From positions 62,001 to 126,000 of the forward strand of contig NZ_LJOD01000011.1 of assembly GCF_001295265.1 (NCBI RefSeq): a stretch of DNA of 64,000 bases, given 5' to 3'. The notes beneath the pieces were generated by a model that saw only the letters and a list, made by a program, of their open reading frames with translations, did not search any database and was not told the DNA's origin. The translations under genes and the position numbers were made by a program. This document shows, piece after piece, positions 8,247 to 17,071 of the stretch. This DNA is from Chryseobacterium indologenes. GTDB lineage: Bacteria > Bacteroidota > Bacteroidia > Flavobacteriales > Weeksellaceae. Within the stretch, counting starts at the first letter, position 1. Each line of letters starts with the position of its first letter.

Positions 8247-9182
8247 TTAACCGAATGAAATACGAATCATTCCCTGTATCTTTTCATCAGTATACATCAC
8301 CAGTTCTTTATCTTTCACCTTAATTTTGTTCCAGTAGTGGGTTCCGGCAAATCTGCTTTCAAGAACTTCGGCTTCCTGCCCGTTTCCTGTGAGTTTTATT
8401 TCCTTCGGGTAATAAAAAGATTTGGAAATCTGAAAATCAACAGTCTCGGTTTCATTAAAGATATTAACTTCTCCGAAAAGCCTGGCAACGTAAGAATTAT
8501 ACGGATTTCTGTAAGTCTCTTCCGGTCCGTCATTCTGAATTAGTCTTCCATCCTGAAGAATTACAATCTGATCCAGCCACGGCATAATATCCTGAAGTTC
8601 ATGCGTAGAAATGATCAGGGAGATCTGGTGCTGTTTCACATATCTGAACAGCCTTTCACGAAGTTCTATCTTTCTTGGAAAATCCAGATTACTGAAAGGT
8701 TCATCTAAAATAAGCAGTTTAGGTAACACAGAAAGCGCTCTTGCTATAGCTACCCTCTGCTGCTGGCCGCCGCTTAAATATTTAGGAAGAACATGGGCAA
8801 ACTCCTGAAGTCCTACTACTTCCAGAAGTTCCATGACGGTTTCTTTTTTCTGGGCTAAATTTATATTAGAGATAAATTTTCCTACATTTTCTGCAACGGT
8901 AGCATACGGCATAAGATCAAAATTCTGGGCAACAAATTTCATGTCCGCTTCTCCGGGAACAAGATTGCCTTTGGGCCCCAGTAGATGGGTCCCATTAAAA
9001 ATAATCTCACCGCTTTCCCAATCCAGAAGTCCGTAAATAAGACTTAGAAGAGTAGATTTTCCGCAACCGCTTTCTCCTGCCAGAGCAATGATTTTTCCTG
9101 CTTCAAATCTTAGATTGAGGTTCTGGAATAACGGTTTGTCTTTGGTGTGGGAAAAGTATAAATTGTTTATTTCTAATAGCAT
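8247..9182 (-). CDS. ABC transporter ATP-binding protein, orphan
   Basis: A 311-aa nucleotide-binding subunit with a complete ATPase set: Walker A GESGCGKST (36-44), signature LSGGQQQR (136-143), Walker B LLILDE (156-161) and H-loop His194 (STHE). Residues about 225-311 form a beta-rich tail resembling the TOBE-type regulatory region of FbpC/PotA-like importers. No permease or binding protein is adjacent, so the substrate and direction are unknown. The TACATTTG box at 9187-9194 ends 4 nt before the ATG, predicting an mRNA with essentially no leader; alternatively translation starts further in. Confidence 0.88.
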   Translation of the reverse strand: MLLEINNLYFSHTKDKPLFQNLNLRFEAGKIIALAGESGCGKSTLLSLIYGLLDWESGEIIFNGTHLLGPKGNLVPGEADMKFVAQNFDLMPYATVAENVGKFISNINLAQKKETVMELLEVVGLQEFAHVLPKYLSGGQQQRVAIARALSVLPKLLILDEPFSNLDFPRKIELRERLFRYVKQHQISLIISTHELQDIMPWLDQIVILQDGRLIQNDGPEETYRNPYNSYVARLFGEVNIFNETETVDFQISKSFYYPKEIKLTGNGQEAEVLESRFAGTHYWNKIKVKDKELVMYTDEKIQGMIRISFG

Positions 9183-9186
9183 AATA

Positions 9187-9194
9187 CAAATGTA
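9187..9194 (-). promoter_or_regulatory. Minus-7 box of the ABC ATPase gene (TACATTTG), leaderless spacing
   Basis: The final G of the TAnnTTTG box is at 9187 and the ATG begins at 9182, leaving exactly four bases. With the box centred at minus 7, transcription would start at or one base before the ATG. Confidence 0.6.
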
Positions 9195-9258
9195 AGGTTT
9201 TTATGAAAACATAATTTTTTTTATTATATTAGCAGAAGTAATAAAAATATATCAAAAA

Positions 9259-9918
9259 ATGAGAAAAAGACTGTTTTCATTAGCTATTCCCGCTTTATTT
9301 GCTGCAGCTGTAATGGTTTCCTGTAAAAAAGATAAGCCTCTTACCAGCGAAAGCAATGAAGTAACCACTACAAAGGAAGGGAACCAGTATACGCTGGATA
9401 CATTGAACAGTAAAGTGGAGTGGAAAGGATATAAAGTTTTCAAATCGGAGAATACAAGCCATTTCGGAACCATAAAATTTGAAAGTGGTGATGTAACCGT
9501 AAAAGACGGGAAGCTTGAAAGCGGAAAATTTGTTGCAGATATGAATTCTTTAACTTCTGTAGATTTAAAGGATGATGCAGAAAGTTTAGGGAAATTAAAC
9601 GGACATCTTAAGAGCGGAGATTTCTTTGAAGTAGAAAAATTTCCAACGGCTTCTTTTGAAATTACAAAAGTGGCACCTACTACTTCAGGGGATTACAATA
9701 CTTTATTAGATGGTAACCTAACGATTAAAGGAATTACAAAACCGGTTCAGTTTAAAGCGAATGTTTCCGTAAAAGACGGAGAAGTAAGTGTTGCTACTGA
9801 GCCTAAAGATATCAAAAGAGAAGAGTTTGGAGTAAAATTCCAGGCTCCTGCTGAAAACGGAGTGATTAAAGATGAGGTAACCCTTCAGATCAACGTTAAA
9901 GCTTTAGAAAAGAAATAA
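9259..9918 (+). CDS. YceI-family lipoprotein
   Basis: A 219-aa protein with a lipoprotein signal peptide (lipobox VSC, Cys22, followed by KKDK). Residues about 43-217 form a YceI domain, a lipocalin-like beta barrel that in known members binds polyisoprenoid or other amphipathic lipids; the pattern VEWKGYKVF...HFGTIKF and later GNLTIKGITKPVQF are typical. It probably sits on the periplasmic face of a membrane. It is divergent from the ABC ATPase gene, monocistronic, and followed by a strong terminator. Its ligand is not known. Confidence 0.88.
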   Translation: MRKRLFSLAIPALFAAAVMVSCKKDKPLTSESNEVTTTKEGNQYTLDTLNSKVEWKGYKVFKSENTSHFGTIKFESGDVTVKDGKLESGKFVADMNSLTSVDLKDDAESLGKLNGHLKSGDFFEVEKFPTASFEITKVAPTTSGDYNTLLDGNLTIKGITKPVQFKANVSVKDGEVSVATEPKDIKREEFGVKFQAPAENGVIKDEVTLQINVKALEKK

Positions 9919-9950
9919 TTTTTTTATTTAAGTGAAATAAGTGATTGAAG

Positions 9951-9980
9951 TCTGCCTCCGAAAAAGGGGCAGATTTTTTT
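9951..9980 (+). terminator. Rho-independent terminator of the YceI gene
   Basis: Stem TCTGCCTC / GGGGCAGA (one G-T pair) with loop CGAAAAA, followed by seven T at 9974-9980. Confidence 0.85.
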
Positions 9981-10011
9981 ATGACAGATTCATTATTAAA
10001 CTTAAAAACCG

Positions 10012-10019
10012 TATTTTTG
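10012..10019 (+). promoter_or_regulatory. Minus-7 promoter box of pheS (TATTTTTG)
   Basis: Exact TAnnTTTG match, 25 nt before the pheS ATG; the leader holds GAAAGGG seven bases upstream of the start. Confidence 0.6.
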
Positions 10020-10044
10020 CAAAACATTTTGAAAGGGTAAAACA

Positions 10045-11055
10045 ATGATAGAAAAGATAGAAGAACTACTTACCGAGGTAAACGGCTTCAATGCTACATC
10101 AAAGGAGGAAATAGAAAACTTCCGAATCAAGTACAATGGGAAGAAAGGGGTTCTGAATGATTTTTATGAAACATTAAAGACAATTCCTAACGACCAGAAA
10201 AAAGATTTCGGACAGAAAATTAATACTTTGAAGCTGGCCGTGAATGGAAAACTGGAAAATCTTAAAGAAGCTTCCCAGTCTTCAATTGTTGTTGAAAAAG
10301 AAGACCTTACAAGACCTGCTTTTCCTTTGGATCTGGGATCAAGGCATCCTATCAACCTGGTAAAAAACAGAATTATCGAAATTTTTAAATCGATAGGTTT
10401 TGCTGTAGCCGATGGTCCTGAAATAGAAGATGACTGGCACAACTTTACAGCACTGAACCTTCCTGAATACCATCCGGCAAGAGACATGCAGGATACTTTC
10501 TTCATTGAGCAGAACCCTGATATTCTTTTAAGAACACATACTTCTTCTGTACAGATCCGTTATATGGAAGAAAATCAGCCGCCTATCAGAATTTTATCTC
10601 CGGGAAGAGTGTTCAGAAATGAAGCGGTTTCTTCGCGCTCACACTGTATTTTCCATCAGATTGAAGGATTATATATTGATGAGAACGTAAGCTTTGCAGA
10701 TCTTAAGCAGACCATCCAGTTCTTCACTACAGAGCTTTTCGGAAAATCAAAGATCAGAATGAGACCTTCCTATTTCCCGTTCACAGAACCGAGCGCTGAA
10801 ATTGATGTATATTGGGGATTAAACTCTGAAACCGATTACAGAATCACCAAAGGTACAGGATGGTTGGAAATTATGGGTTGCGGAATGGTAGATCCTGCCG
10901 TGCTGAAAAATGTAAATATTGATGCTGAGAAATATTCAGGATATGCTTTCGGGATGGGTATTGAGAGAATTGTAATGCTTCTTTACCAGATGAGCGACAT
11001 CCGAATGTTCTTTGAAAATGATATCAGAACTTTAGAACAGTTCAAAACATTATAA
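10045..11055 (+). CDS. pheS: Phenylalanine-tRNA ligase alpha subunit
   Basis: Catalytic subunit of the alpha2-beta2 synthetase that charges tRNA-Phe with ATP. The 336-aa length is normal. An N-terminal coiled coil (about 1-85) for tRNA contact precedes the class II core, with LGSRHP (about 99-104), GRVFRNEAVS, the arginine-bearing motif 2, and GMGIERIVML, the motif 3 region, near residue 310. The beta subunit gene pheT is not next to it; pheS is followed directly by a terminator, so the two are unlinked here. Start supported by the upstream TATTTTTG box. Confidence 0.97.
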   Translation: MIEKIEELLTEVNGFNATSKEEIENFRIKYNGKKGVLNDFYETLKTIPNDQKKDFGQKINTLKLAVNGKLENLKEASQSSIVVEKEDLTRPAFPLDLGSRHPINLVKNRIIEIFKSIGFAVADGPEIEDDWHNFTALNLPEYHPARDMQDTFFIEQNPDILLRTHTSSVQIRYMEENQPPIRILSPGRVFRNEAVSSRSHCIFHQIEGLYIDENVSFADLKQTIQFFTTELFGKSKIRMRPSYFPFTEPSAEIDVYWGLNSETDYRITKGTGWLEIMGCGMVDPAVLKNVNIDAEKYSGYAFGMGIERIVMLLYQMSDIRMFFENDIRTLEQFKTL

Positions 11056-11062
11056 AAAAATC

Positions 11063-11095
11063 AACCCTCCGGAATTTCCGGAGGGTTTTGTTTTT
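11063..11095 (+). terminator. Rho-independent terminator of pheS
   Basis: Perfect palindrome AACCCTCCGGAA / TTCCGGAGGGTT (11063-11086) followed by TTGTTTTT. Confidence 0.88.
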
Positions 11096-11261
11096 AATTA
11101 CTGACCTAAGAAACAAAACGTAATTAAAAACGATCTTATTGAAAAATTACAACGTGTTTTTTTAAGGCTGCCGGGAAAGGTTCCTGAAGATATTTTTTAT
11201 TCAGTTTTCCTCTGCTGTTATTATTAAGACAACCGTCTTCCGGAAAATATTACATCCGGAA

Positions 11262-11290
11262 TAAAAAAATGCCTGTAAAAATTTTACAGA
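11262..11290 (-). terminator. Terminator of the DUF3108 gene
   Basis: Hairpin CTGTAAAA / TTTTACAG (11273-11289), extended outward with one mismatch. On the minus strand a run of seven T follows. Confidence 0.7.
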
Positions 11291-11317
11291 CATTTGATTT
11301 ATAAAAAAGGGATACTT

Positions 11318-12088
11318 TTACTTGATAAACTTTAAAGGATACTTTACATTTTTGTAGTCGTCAATACTGGCTTTTAAAGATCCTACGGCAAGTTCAGCTT
11401 TCAACAGCATGGGAACATGGTTGGCATCATTGGAAACCCACATGGTAACACCTTCTTTTTGCTTAAAAACCCTTCCGCTTTTTACAGACGGTATGATTTT
11501 CAGGCAGTTGATCTTCCCGAATTTTGTCTTCAGATCCTCTGTTCCGATTACTTTGAGCTGGAAAGGGAACATTTCATCATCAATCCATACATTCATGTTT
11601 ATCACAGTGCCTACTTTCAGTTCATTGGGGCTTTTGCTTCTCAGATAATAAAAGCAGGAAAGCATATCCTGAACTCCTTTTACGGATTTAATCACTTTTG
11701 ATCCGTTAGCCGGAGTTTTCTTATCCGTTAAGATCAAAGTATTATCGTTATGATTAAAAACGGTTTCAAAATGCTGGCGGTAGCTTCCTTCACGTACATT
11801 TCTTACATAAAAGCTCGGCAGACCGGTCTGCATATTGATAAAACTTTCATACAGATCTTCTACCTTAAAGAATGCTTTTACGGCACCTGTGGTCTGTCCT
11901 GTCCCTTTCACATAAAGATGGGGAACTCCCATATACGTTGTGGTTTTGGTCGTAAGATTAGCTGTTCCCGCATTCAGAATGCCATAATGTATTCTGAGGG
12001 TAATAGATTCACCATCAGCGATATTATCAACCTGGGCTTGACCCAAAAAGAACAGGAATACTGCAAAAAGGTTTAAAATTTTCTTCAT
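11318..12088 (-). CDS. DUF3108 domain secreted protein
   Basis: A 256-aa exported protein. Signal peptide residues 1-18 (ending GQAQ). The rest matches the DUF3108 pattern: LRIHYGILNAGTANL near 32-46, a central VQDMLSCFYYLRS (about 144-156), MNVWIDDEMFPFQLKVIG (about 168-185), and a C-terminal MWVSNDANHVPMLLKAEL. Members are envelope proteins of unknown function, usually encoded alone. Here too it is a single gene with a TAAATTTG box at 12114-12121 and its own terminator. Confidence 0.85.
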   Translation of the reverse strand: MKKILNLFAVFLFFLGQAQVDNIADGESITLRIHYGILNAGTANLTTKTTTYMGVPHLYVKGTGQTTGAVKAFFKVEDLYESFINMQTGLPSFYVRNVREGSYRQHFETVFNHNDNTLILTDKKTPANGSKVIKSVKGVQDMLSCFYYLRSKSPNELKVGTVINMNVWIDDEMFPFQLKVIGTEDLKTKFGKINCLKIIPSVKSGRVFKQKEGVTMWVSNDANHVPMLLKAELAVGSLKASIDDYKNVKYPLKFIK

Positions 12089-12113
12089 GATATGACTTTT
12101 ACAAAAACACTGC

Positions 12114-12121
12114 CAAATTTA
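12114..12121 (-). promoter_or_regulatory. Minus-7 promoter box of the DUF3108 gene (TAAATTTG)
   Basis: Exact TAnnTTTG match, 25 nt before the ATG at 12088. Confidence 0.6.
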
Positions 12122-12203
12122 AAAACACCGGATATTTGAATGTATTTGATAAATCTCAGGTTTTTATTTAGAATCAATTAAATAGGCTTCGCATTAAAAT
12201 TAG

Positions 12204-12211
12204 TAAATTTG
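12204..12211 (+). promoter_or_regulatory. Minus-7 promoter box of the FNR/ferredoxin operon (TAAATTTG)
   Basis: Exact TAnnTTTG match, 33 nt before the ATG at 12245. Confidence 0.6.
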
Positions 12212-12244
12212 CAGGTATATGTATAATTAAATTATCTTTTTATT

Positions 12245-13300
12245 ATGATAACTACCGATATATTGATCATAGGTGCCGGACCTACCGGGCTTTTTGCTGT
12301 ATTTGAAGCAGGATTATTGAAAATGAAGTGCCATATTATTGATGCACTTCCACAGCCGGGAGGACAGTTGGCGGAACTTTATCCTAAAAAGCCTATTTTC
12401 GATATTCCGGGGTATCCTTCAGTAAATGCCGGAGAATTGATTGATAATTTAATGGAACAGATTAAACAGTTCCAGCCTGGATTTACTTTAGGAGAGACTG
12501 CGGTTTCTTACACAAAAGTAGATGATGAATGGTTTGAAGTAATTACTAACAAAGGAACAGTTCACAGAGCTAAAGCCATTGCCATTGCAGGAGGTTTGGG
12601 AACTTTTGAGCCGAGAAAGCCAACAATTGAGAATGTTGCTGATTATGAAGAAAAAGGACTTGAATATTTTGTAAAAGAGCCTGAGCATTTCAGAAATAAA
12701 AAAGTGGTGATTGCAGGAGGAGGAGATTCTGCTCTTGACTGGAGTATTTTCCTTTCCAATGTTGCCAGTGAAGTAACTTTGATCCACAGAAGAAATGAGT
12801 TCAGAGGAGCTCTGGATTCAGTAGAAAAAGTTCAGGATCTTAAAAATCAGGGAAAAATAAAACTGATTACCCCTGCTGAAGTTACTGCCATTAAAGGGAA
12901 CGGAAAAGTAGAAGCAATTACCGTAGAGGTAGAAGGTCAGGAAGCTTACGATATTGAAACAGATTATTTCATTCCTTTATTCGGTCTTACTCCGAAGCTG
13001 GGAGAAATCGGAAACTGGGGATTAAATATCGAAAAAAATGCGATCGTAGTAAACAATGCTCTGGATTATCAAACCAACATCGATGGTATCTATGCGATTG
13101 GTGATATCAATACCTATCCTGGAAAACTAAAGCTGATTCTTTGTGGATTCCACGAAGCTACTTTAATGTGTCAGAGTGTATACAACAGATTAAACCCAGG
13201 GAAAAAATTCGTTCTGAAATATACAACAGTAAGTGGTGTAGACGGATTTGACGGAAGCCGTAAAGAAGCTGAGAAGGCAGTTGTTAAAAAAATTGACTAA
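12245..13300 (+). CDS. Ferredoxin-NADP(+) reductase, thioredoxin reductase-like type
   Basis: A 351-aa flavoprotein that moves electrons between NADPH and ferredoxin. The FAD loop is IGAGPTGL (9-16), followed by LPQPGGQL (about 35-42); the NADPH loop is AGGGDSALD (about 158-166); and YAIGDIN near 280 closes the FAD site. It lacks the CxxC redox pair of thioredoxin reductase, fitting the YumC-type FNR family. A 2Fe-2S ferredoxin gene follows 79 nt downstream on the same strand, a natural partner. Cytoplasmic; the electron acceptor beyond the ferredoxin is unknown. Confidence 0.9.
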   Translation: MITTDILIIGAGPTGLFAVFEAGLLKMKCHIIDALPQPGGQLAELYPKKPIFDIPGYPSVNAGELIDNLMEQIKQFQPGFTLGETAVSYTKVDDEWFEVITNKGTVHRAKAIAIAGGLGTFEPRKPTIENVADYEEKGLEYFVKEPEHFRNKKVVIAGGGDSALDWSIFLSNVASEVTLIHRRNEFRGALDSVEKVQDLKNQGKIKLITPAEVTAIKGNGKVEAITVEVEGQEAYDIETDYFIPLFGLTPKLGEIGNWGLNIEKNAIVVNNALDYQTNIDGIYAIGDINTYPGKLKLILCGFHEATLMCQSVYNRLNPGKKFVLKYTTVSGVDGFDGSRKEAEKAVVKKID

Positions 13301-13379
13301 ATTTGCTGCAGGGAAAATGACAGAGCATCAGAGATGAAGATCTGTTTGTCATTAACTATTAACCAGCAATTATCAGTAA

Positions 13380-13709
13380 ATGAACGATATCAATATTAAA
13401 ATCACCGATAGAGAAGGAGTAACCCACGATGTAGTAGCCCCTACGGATATGTCTATGAACCTCATGGAAATTATCCGTTCTTATGAACTGGCAGAAGAAG
13501 GAACTATTGGTGTATGCGGAGGAATGGCCATGTGCGCTTCATGCCAGGTGTATGTAATCAACGATCCGGGGCTTGAGCCAATGGGTGCAGAAGAAGATGC
13601 CATGCTTGCAGAAGCTTTCCATGTAAAAGACAACAGCAGACTGGGATGCCAGCTGCACATCGTTAATGAAATGGAAGGACTGGAAGTAGAAATCGCTCCT
13701 TATCCTTAA
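13380..13709 (+). CDS. 2Fe-2S ferredoxin, adrenodoxin type
   Basis: A 109-aa electron carrier. The cluster ligands are Cys46, Cys52, Cys55 and Cys90 (CGGMAMCASC then GC), giving the C-x5-C-x2-C...C spacing of vertebrate/putidaredoxin-type ferredoxins. It follows the ferredoxin-NADP reductase gene with a 79-nt gap and no terminator between, so the two probably form an operon and an electron-transfer pair. A strong terminator comes 25 nt after the stop. No P450 or ring dioxygenase is nearby to name a client. Confidence 0.92.
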   Translation: MNDINIKITDREGVTHDVVAPTDMSMNLMEIIRSYELAEEGTIGVCGGMAMCASCQVYVINDPGLEPMGAEEDAMLAEAFHVKDNSRLGCQLHIVNEMEGLEVEIAPYP

Positions 13710-13734
13710 ACGAATATTTTTTAATCTTAATAAG

Positions 13735-13769
13735 AAACCCGTTCGAGCTTTTCGGACGGGTTTTGTTTA
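13735..13769 (+). terminator. Terminator of the FNR/ferredoxin operon
   Basis: 12-bp stem AAACCCGTTCGA / TCGGACGGGTTT with one G-T pair (13735-13746, 13752-13763), then TGTTTA. Confidence 0.82.
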
Positions 13770-13783
13770 TGCTAAAAAAGCTA

Positions 13784-14323
13784 TTATCTGTAATCTGAAA
13801 AATAAATTGTTCCAAAATCTTTAACCGTTTCAACTTTTGTTTTACTTTCAACTTCCCCATTTTTATAGGATTCAGATATTCTAACTTCTTTGTGAAGAAT
13901 GAAATTATTTGAAAGTTTATCATACTTAAAAGTAATTATTTTTTTCATTTTTGTCCCTTCTGGAACCAATTGGTAGACTAGAATAATAGAAAAACTATTC
14001 TTTCTAATTTTTAAATCCTTGAAAGGATCTGTGAGATCTTCATTACAGTCTGAACAAGGCACAATATTATTGTTTGATGTAGAAAATGAAGATGTTCCGT
14101 CTTTTTGTAACAAGTCTATTCTTACAATTCTACAGTTCATATCATCATAATCTCCAATATAATTATTTTTACATTTAACGCTTTCAATTTCTATATTGTC
14201 AGGAATTTTATCATTATTCAGATCATTTGTATATTCTTTGAAGATGTATCTTGATTTTTGCGCCTTACAAAAATTATTTAAAAGGAATGAAGAGAATAAT
14301 ATCAATATAAATTTAATCATCAT
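13784..14323 (-). CDS. Secreted protein of unknown function, 179 aa, AT-rich
   Basis: No family recognised. A signal peptide covers residues 1-21 (ending CKAQ). Residues 33-46 read NDLNNDKIPDNIEI, a DxNxD-type calcium-loop-like pattern of the sort seen in FG-GAP and dockerin-like repeats. Two Cys (CSDC) occur near residue 91. Codon usage is more A/T-biased and Asn/Lys-rich than the genes on either side, which may indicate recent acquisition. It ends close to the ferredoxin terminator and lies 15 nt after the LOG gene, so the two may be co-transcribed. Start could be the second Met. Confidence 0.65.
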   Translation of the reverse strand: MMIKFILILFSSFLLNNFCKAQKSRYIFKEYTNDLNNDKIPDNIEIESVKCKNNYIGDYDDMNCRIVRIDLLQKDGTSSFSTSNNNIVPCSDCNEDLTDPFKDLKIRKNSFSIILVYQLVPEGTKMKKIITFKYDKLSNNFILHKEVRISESYKNGEVESKTKVETVKDFGTIYFSDYR

Positions 14324-14338
14324 TTATCAATCATTATT

Positions 14339-14920
14339 TTAAACTTTATCCTTCGAAATCCACTTACCAACTGTAGGTGCCTGATAGTTTCTCATCTTTT
14401 CCAAAAGTTCTTCGATGTTTCTACTTATCAAAAGCATATCCCGGTTCACCTGCTTTAAAAAACCTTTATCCACCATGGTCTGAACCAGTTTTATTAAGTC
14501 ATCATAAAACCCGTCAATATTAAGAATCCCAATGGGTTTTTTGTGAAGACCAAGCTGTGCCCAGGTGATCATCTCAAAAAATTCTTCAAGGGTTCCGTAA
14601 CCGCCCGGAAGAACGATAACACCATCACAAAGCTCATTCATTTTAGTTTTCCTCTCGTGCATGGTTTCCACAAGGATAAGCTCTGTTAAATTTTTATGGG
14701 CGATTTCTTTGGATTTTAAAAACTGGGGAAGAATGCCGGTCACTTTTCCGTTTTCGCTTAAGGCTCCATTGGCTATGGTTCCCATTAAGCCGGTTTCCGA
14801 ACCTCCGTATACCAATTGTATATCTTGTTTTGCTAATGTTTTACCCAGTAAAAAGGCCTGTTCCTCATAGATTTTATCCGAGCCGAAGCTTGACCCGCAG
14901 AATACGGTGATACTTTTCAT
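14339..14920 (-). CDS. LOG family protein (TIGR00730)
   Basis: A 193-aa Rossmann-fold protein. It carries the family motif PGGYGTLEE at 105-113 and the upstream HERK near 88-91 that completes the active site of lysine-decarboxylase-like LOG proteins. Characterised members are cytokinin riboside 5'-monophosphate phosphoribohydrolases, cleaving N6-modified AMP to base and ribose phosphate; bacterial members may act as general nucleotide hydrolases. GGSETGLMG at 39-47 is the phosphate-binding loop. Cytoplasmic. Confidence 0.9.
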   Translation of the reverse strand: MKSITVFCGSSFGSDKIYEEQAFLLGKTLAKQDIQLVYGGSETGLMGTIANGALSENGKVTGILPQFLKSKEIAHKNLTELILVETMHERKTKMNELCDGVIVLPGGYGTLEEFFEMITWAQLGLHKKPIGILNIDGFYDDLIKLVQTMVDKGFLKQVNRDMLLISRNIEELLEKMRNYQAPTVGKWISKDKV

Positions 14921-14943
14921 CGTTAAATGGATTTAAAATTAAA

Positions 14944-14973
14944 AATATCCAAAATCATAAGACTTTGGATATT
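14944..14973 (-). terminator. Terminator of pepD
   Basis: Hairpin AATATCCAAA / TTTGGATATT with a 10-nt loop, between the pepD stop and the LOG start. Confidence 0.6.
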
Positions 14974-14995
14974 CAATATAGCAATATTATTTAAT

Positions 14996-16438
14996 TTATT
15001 TCAAAGGGATATTCGCTAAAATATCTTTTGTAAAGCTCCAGAATTTCTGTGCTGAAGGAATATTCGCCTTTTCATCGGGAGAGTGGGCCCCTCTGATTGT
15101 TGGTCCGAAACTCACCATTTCCATTTCAGGATAGTTGGCTCCGATGATTCCGCATTCCAGTCCTGCATGGCAAGCCACAACATGGGGTTTTTCTCCGAAT
15201 TTCTCTGTGTACAGTTTTTCCATCAGCTGAACGATTTCTGAACCTGGCTTAGGCTTCCATCCCGGATAGGAACCGCTGAACTCTACGTTCATTCCTGCTA
15301 ATTCTGCCACAGATTTTAATTGTTCTGCCACAGAATATTTGGAAGAATCTACAGATGATCTGGTAAGGTTTAGGATTTTAAGCTCTCCGCCTTTTAATTC
15401 CACTCTGGCTACGTTATTAGACGCTTCTACAAGATCTTTCACATCCGGGCTCATTCTGTAAACCCCGTTGTGAAGAGATTTTAAAGTCAGAATGATCTTT
15501 CTGGAATTGTCTTCAGAAACAGCTTTATCCGCTGAAGTAGAGTTTTCAATATTAATCTGGATGGCCGGTTCAACAGAAGCAAATTCTTCTAAAATATCTT
15601 TTTTAAGAACAGTTACTTCCTCAATGAATTCCTGAGCATTTCGCACAGAAACCAGAGCAACACCTTCTCTTGGGATAGCATTTCTAAGCCCTCCGCTGTC
15701 AATAGAGATCAGCTGGATGTTTTCCTTGGCGAGACCGCTGTAAAGAAGTCTTCCCAGGATAATATTGGCATTTCCGAAACCTTTATGAATGTCCATTCCG
15801 GAATGTCCCCCCTGAAGTCCTTTAACTTCAATTCTTACGATTTGTCCTTTAGGGGCTTCTGTTTCATATTGCTGGGTAATGGTTACGTCAACACCTCCTG
15901 CACAGCCTATATCAATTTCGTCATCTTCTTCCGTATCAAGGTTCAGTAGGATTTCACCCGTCAGTTGTCCCGGTTTTAAGCCTAATGCTCCTGTCATTCC
16001 GGTTTCCTCATCAATGGTGAAAAGCGCTTCCAGAGCAGGGTGAGGAATATCTGAACTTTCAAGGATGGACATGATTGTTGCTACTCCTAAGCCATTGTCA
16101 GCTCCTAAAGTAGTTCCTTTTGCCTTTACCCAGTCCCCGTCAATCTCCATTTTGATGCCTTCCGTTTCAAAATCAAAATTAACGTCATTGTTTTTCTGGC
16201 AAACCATATCCAGGTGCGACTGAAGCACAACGGATTTGCGGTTTTCCATTCCGGCCGTAGCCGGTTTTTTAATGATTACGTTTCCTATTTCATCCACAGT
16301 CGTTTCAAGTCCCAGATTTTCACCAAATTCCTTGATGAAAGCAATTACTTTTTCTTCTTTCTTTGATGGTCTTGGAACAGCATTCAGTCTGGAGAAGTTT
16401 TTCCAGATAATCTGCGGTTCTATATTAGATAATTCCAT
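14996..16438 (-). CDS. pepD: Aminoacyl-histidine dipeptidase (M20 family, PepD)
   Basis: A 480-aa di-zinc dipeptidase that splits Xaa-His and other dipeptides in the cytoplasm. Metal ligands and catalytic residues are seen: SHLDM (His75), GADNG (Asp114), DEETG with Glu144/Glu145, and the C-terminal RGAHSPDE. A lid/dimerisation insert spans about 185-380, with GGHSGMDI near 215. Length matches PepD (about 485). It is transcribed alone from the minus strand. Confidence 0.93.
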   Translation of the reverse strand: MELSNIEPQIIWKNFSRLNAVPRPSKKEEKVIAFIKEFGENLGLETTVDEIGNVIIKKPATAGMENRKSVVLQSHLDMVCQKNNDVNFDFETEGIKMEIDGDWVKAKGTTLGADNGLGVATIMSILESSDIPHPALEALFTIDEETGMTGALGLKPGQLTGEILLNLDTEEDDEIDIGCAGGVDVTITQQYETEAPKGQIVRIEVKGLQGGHSGMDIHKGFGNANIILGRLLYSGLAKENIQLISIDSGGLRNAIPREGVALVSVRNAQEFIEEVTVLKKDILEEFASVEPAIQINIENSTSADKAVSEDNSRKIILTLKSLHNGVYRMSPDVKDLVEASNNVARVELKGGELKILNLTRSSVDSSKYSVAEQLKSVAELAGMNVEFSGSYPGWKPKPGSEIVQLMEKLYTEKFGEKPHVVACHAGLECGIIGANYPEMEMVSFGPTIRGAHSPDEKANIPSAQKFWSFTKDILANIPLK

Positions 16439-16471
16439 GAAATTTATTTTTTCTCAAAATTACGAAATAAA

Positions 16472-16501
16472 AAATGCTTCCGTGAATTCAGAAGCATTTT
16501 T
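16472..16501 (-). terminator. Terminator of the two-gene operon at 16561-17677
   Basis: Stem AAAATGCTTC / GAAGCATTTT with a 10-nt loop. On the minus strand a T run follows. Confidence 0.72.
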
Positions 16502-16560
16502 TGTAGGGAGTTTTCAGAGCAAAACGGTAAATCTGCTCATTCGTCTGCATCCTTTTTTTA

Positions 16561-17052
16561 TTAACATCCGCATTCTCCGTAAATAGGCATTGTCTCTACC
16601 GTTCCGTCCGGTTTTTCAATCGTCAGGGTACCTTCGAATAATAAAGCTTCCTCGCCTTTTATTTTTTTGCCTTTTACAGAGATTTTATAGTTGTCGTTTT
16701 CTATTTCTTTGGTAAGTTCCTCATCAGCTTCCATATCGCTTGAGGAGATCAGATTCATGGCTAGTCTTTGTCCGTCCAGCTTCATATAAGCTGTTTTTCC
16801 GGCATCATCTGCATAGATGTATTTCTCTGCTTCAAAATCAGCCTTATTTCTGGCAAAATAACATGAACATTCTTTAATCTCTTTCGGAAAAGGGAAGGTG
16901 TCTACCAGTATTTTTCCTGATGAAGCTTCTGTTTTTGCAGAATCTTTTGCAATATTCAGAGAATCGGCAGTTGCGGCCTCAGTAACGGAACCTTTATCCT
17001 TTTTACACGCTGTTAAAAGTAATGCTGAAAAGAAAATAATCAGATATTTCAT
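16561..17052 (-). CDS. Small lipoprotein of unknown function
   Basis: A 163-aa protein with a clear lipobox (LLLTAC, Cys16, followed by KKDK). After a Ser/Ala/Thr-rich linker to about residue 45, a beta-rich domain starts with CSCYFARN (about 63-70) and ends with YGECGC, so four Cys may pair in the periplasm. No family recognised. It starts 19 nt after the stop of the LURP-one-like gene, and the pair shares the promoter at 17711 and the terminator at 16472. Confidence 0.72.
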   Translation of the reverse strand: MKYLIIFFSALLLTACKKDKGSVTEAATADSLNIAKDSAKTEASSGKILVDTFPFPKEIKECSCYFARNKADFEAEKYIYADDAGKTAYMKLDGQRLAMNLISSSDMEADEELTKEIENDNYKISVKGKKIKGEEALLFEGTLTIEKPDGTVETMPIYGECGC

Positions 17053-17071
17053 TGTCTGTTGTTTTTAAGAT

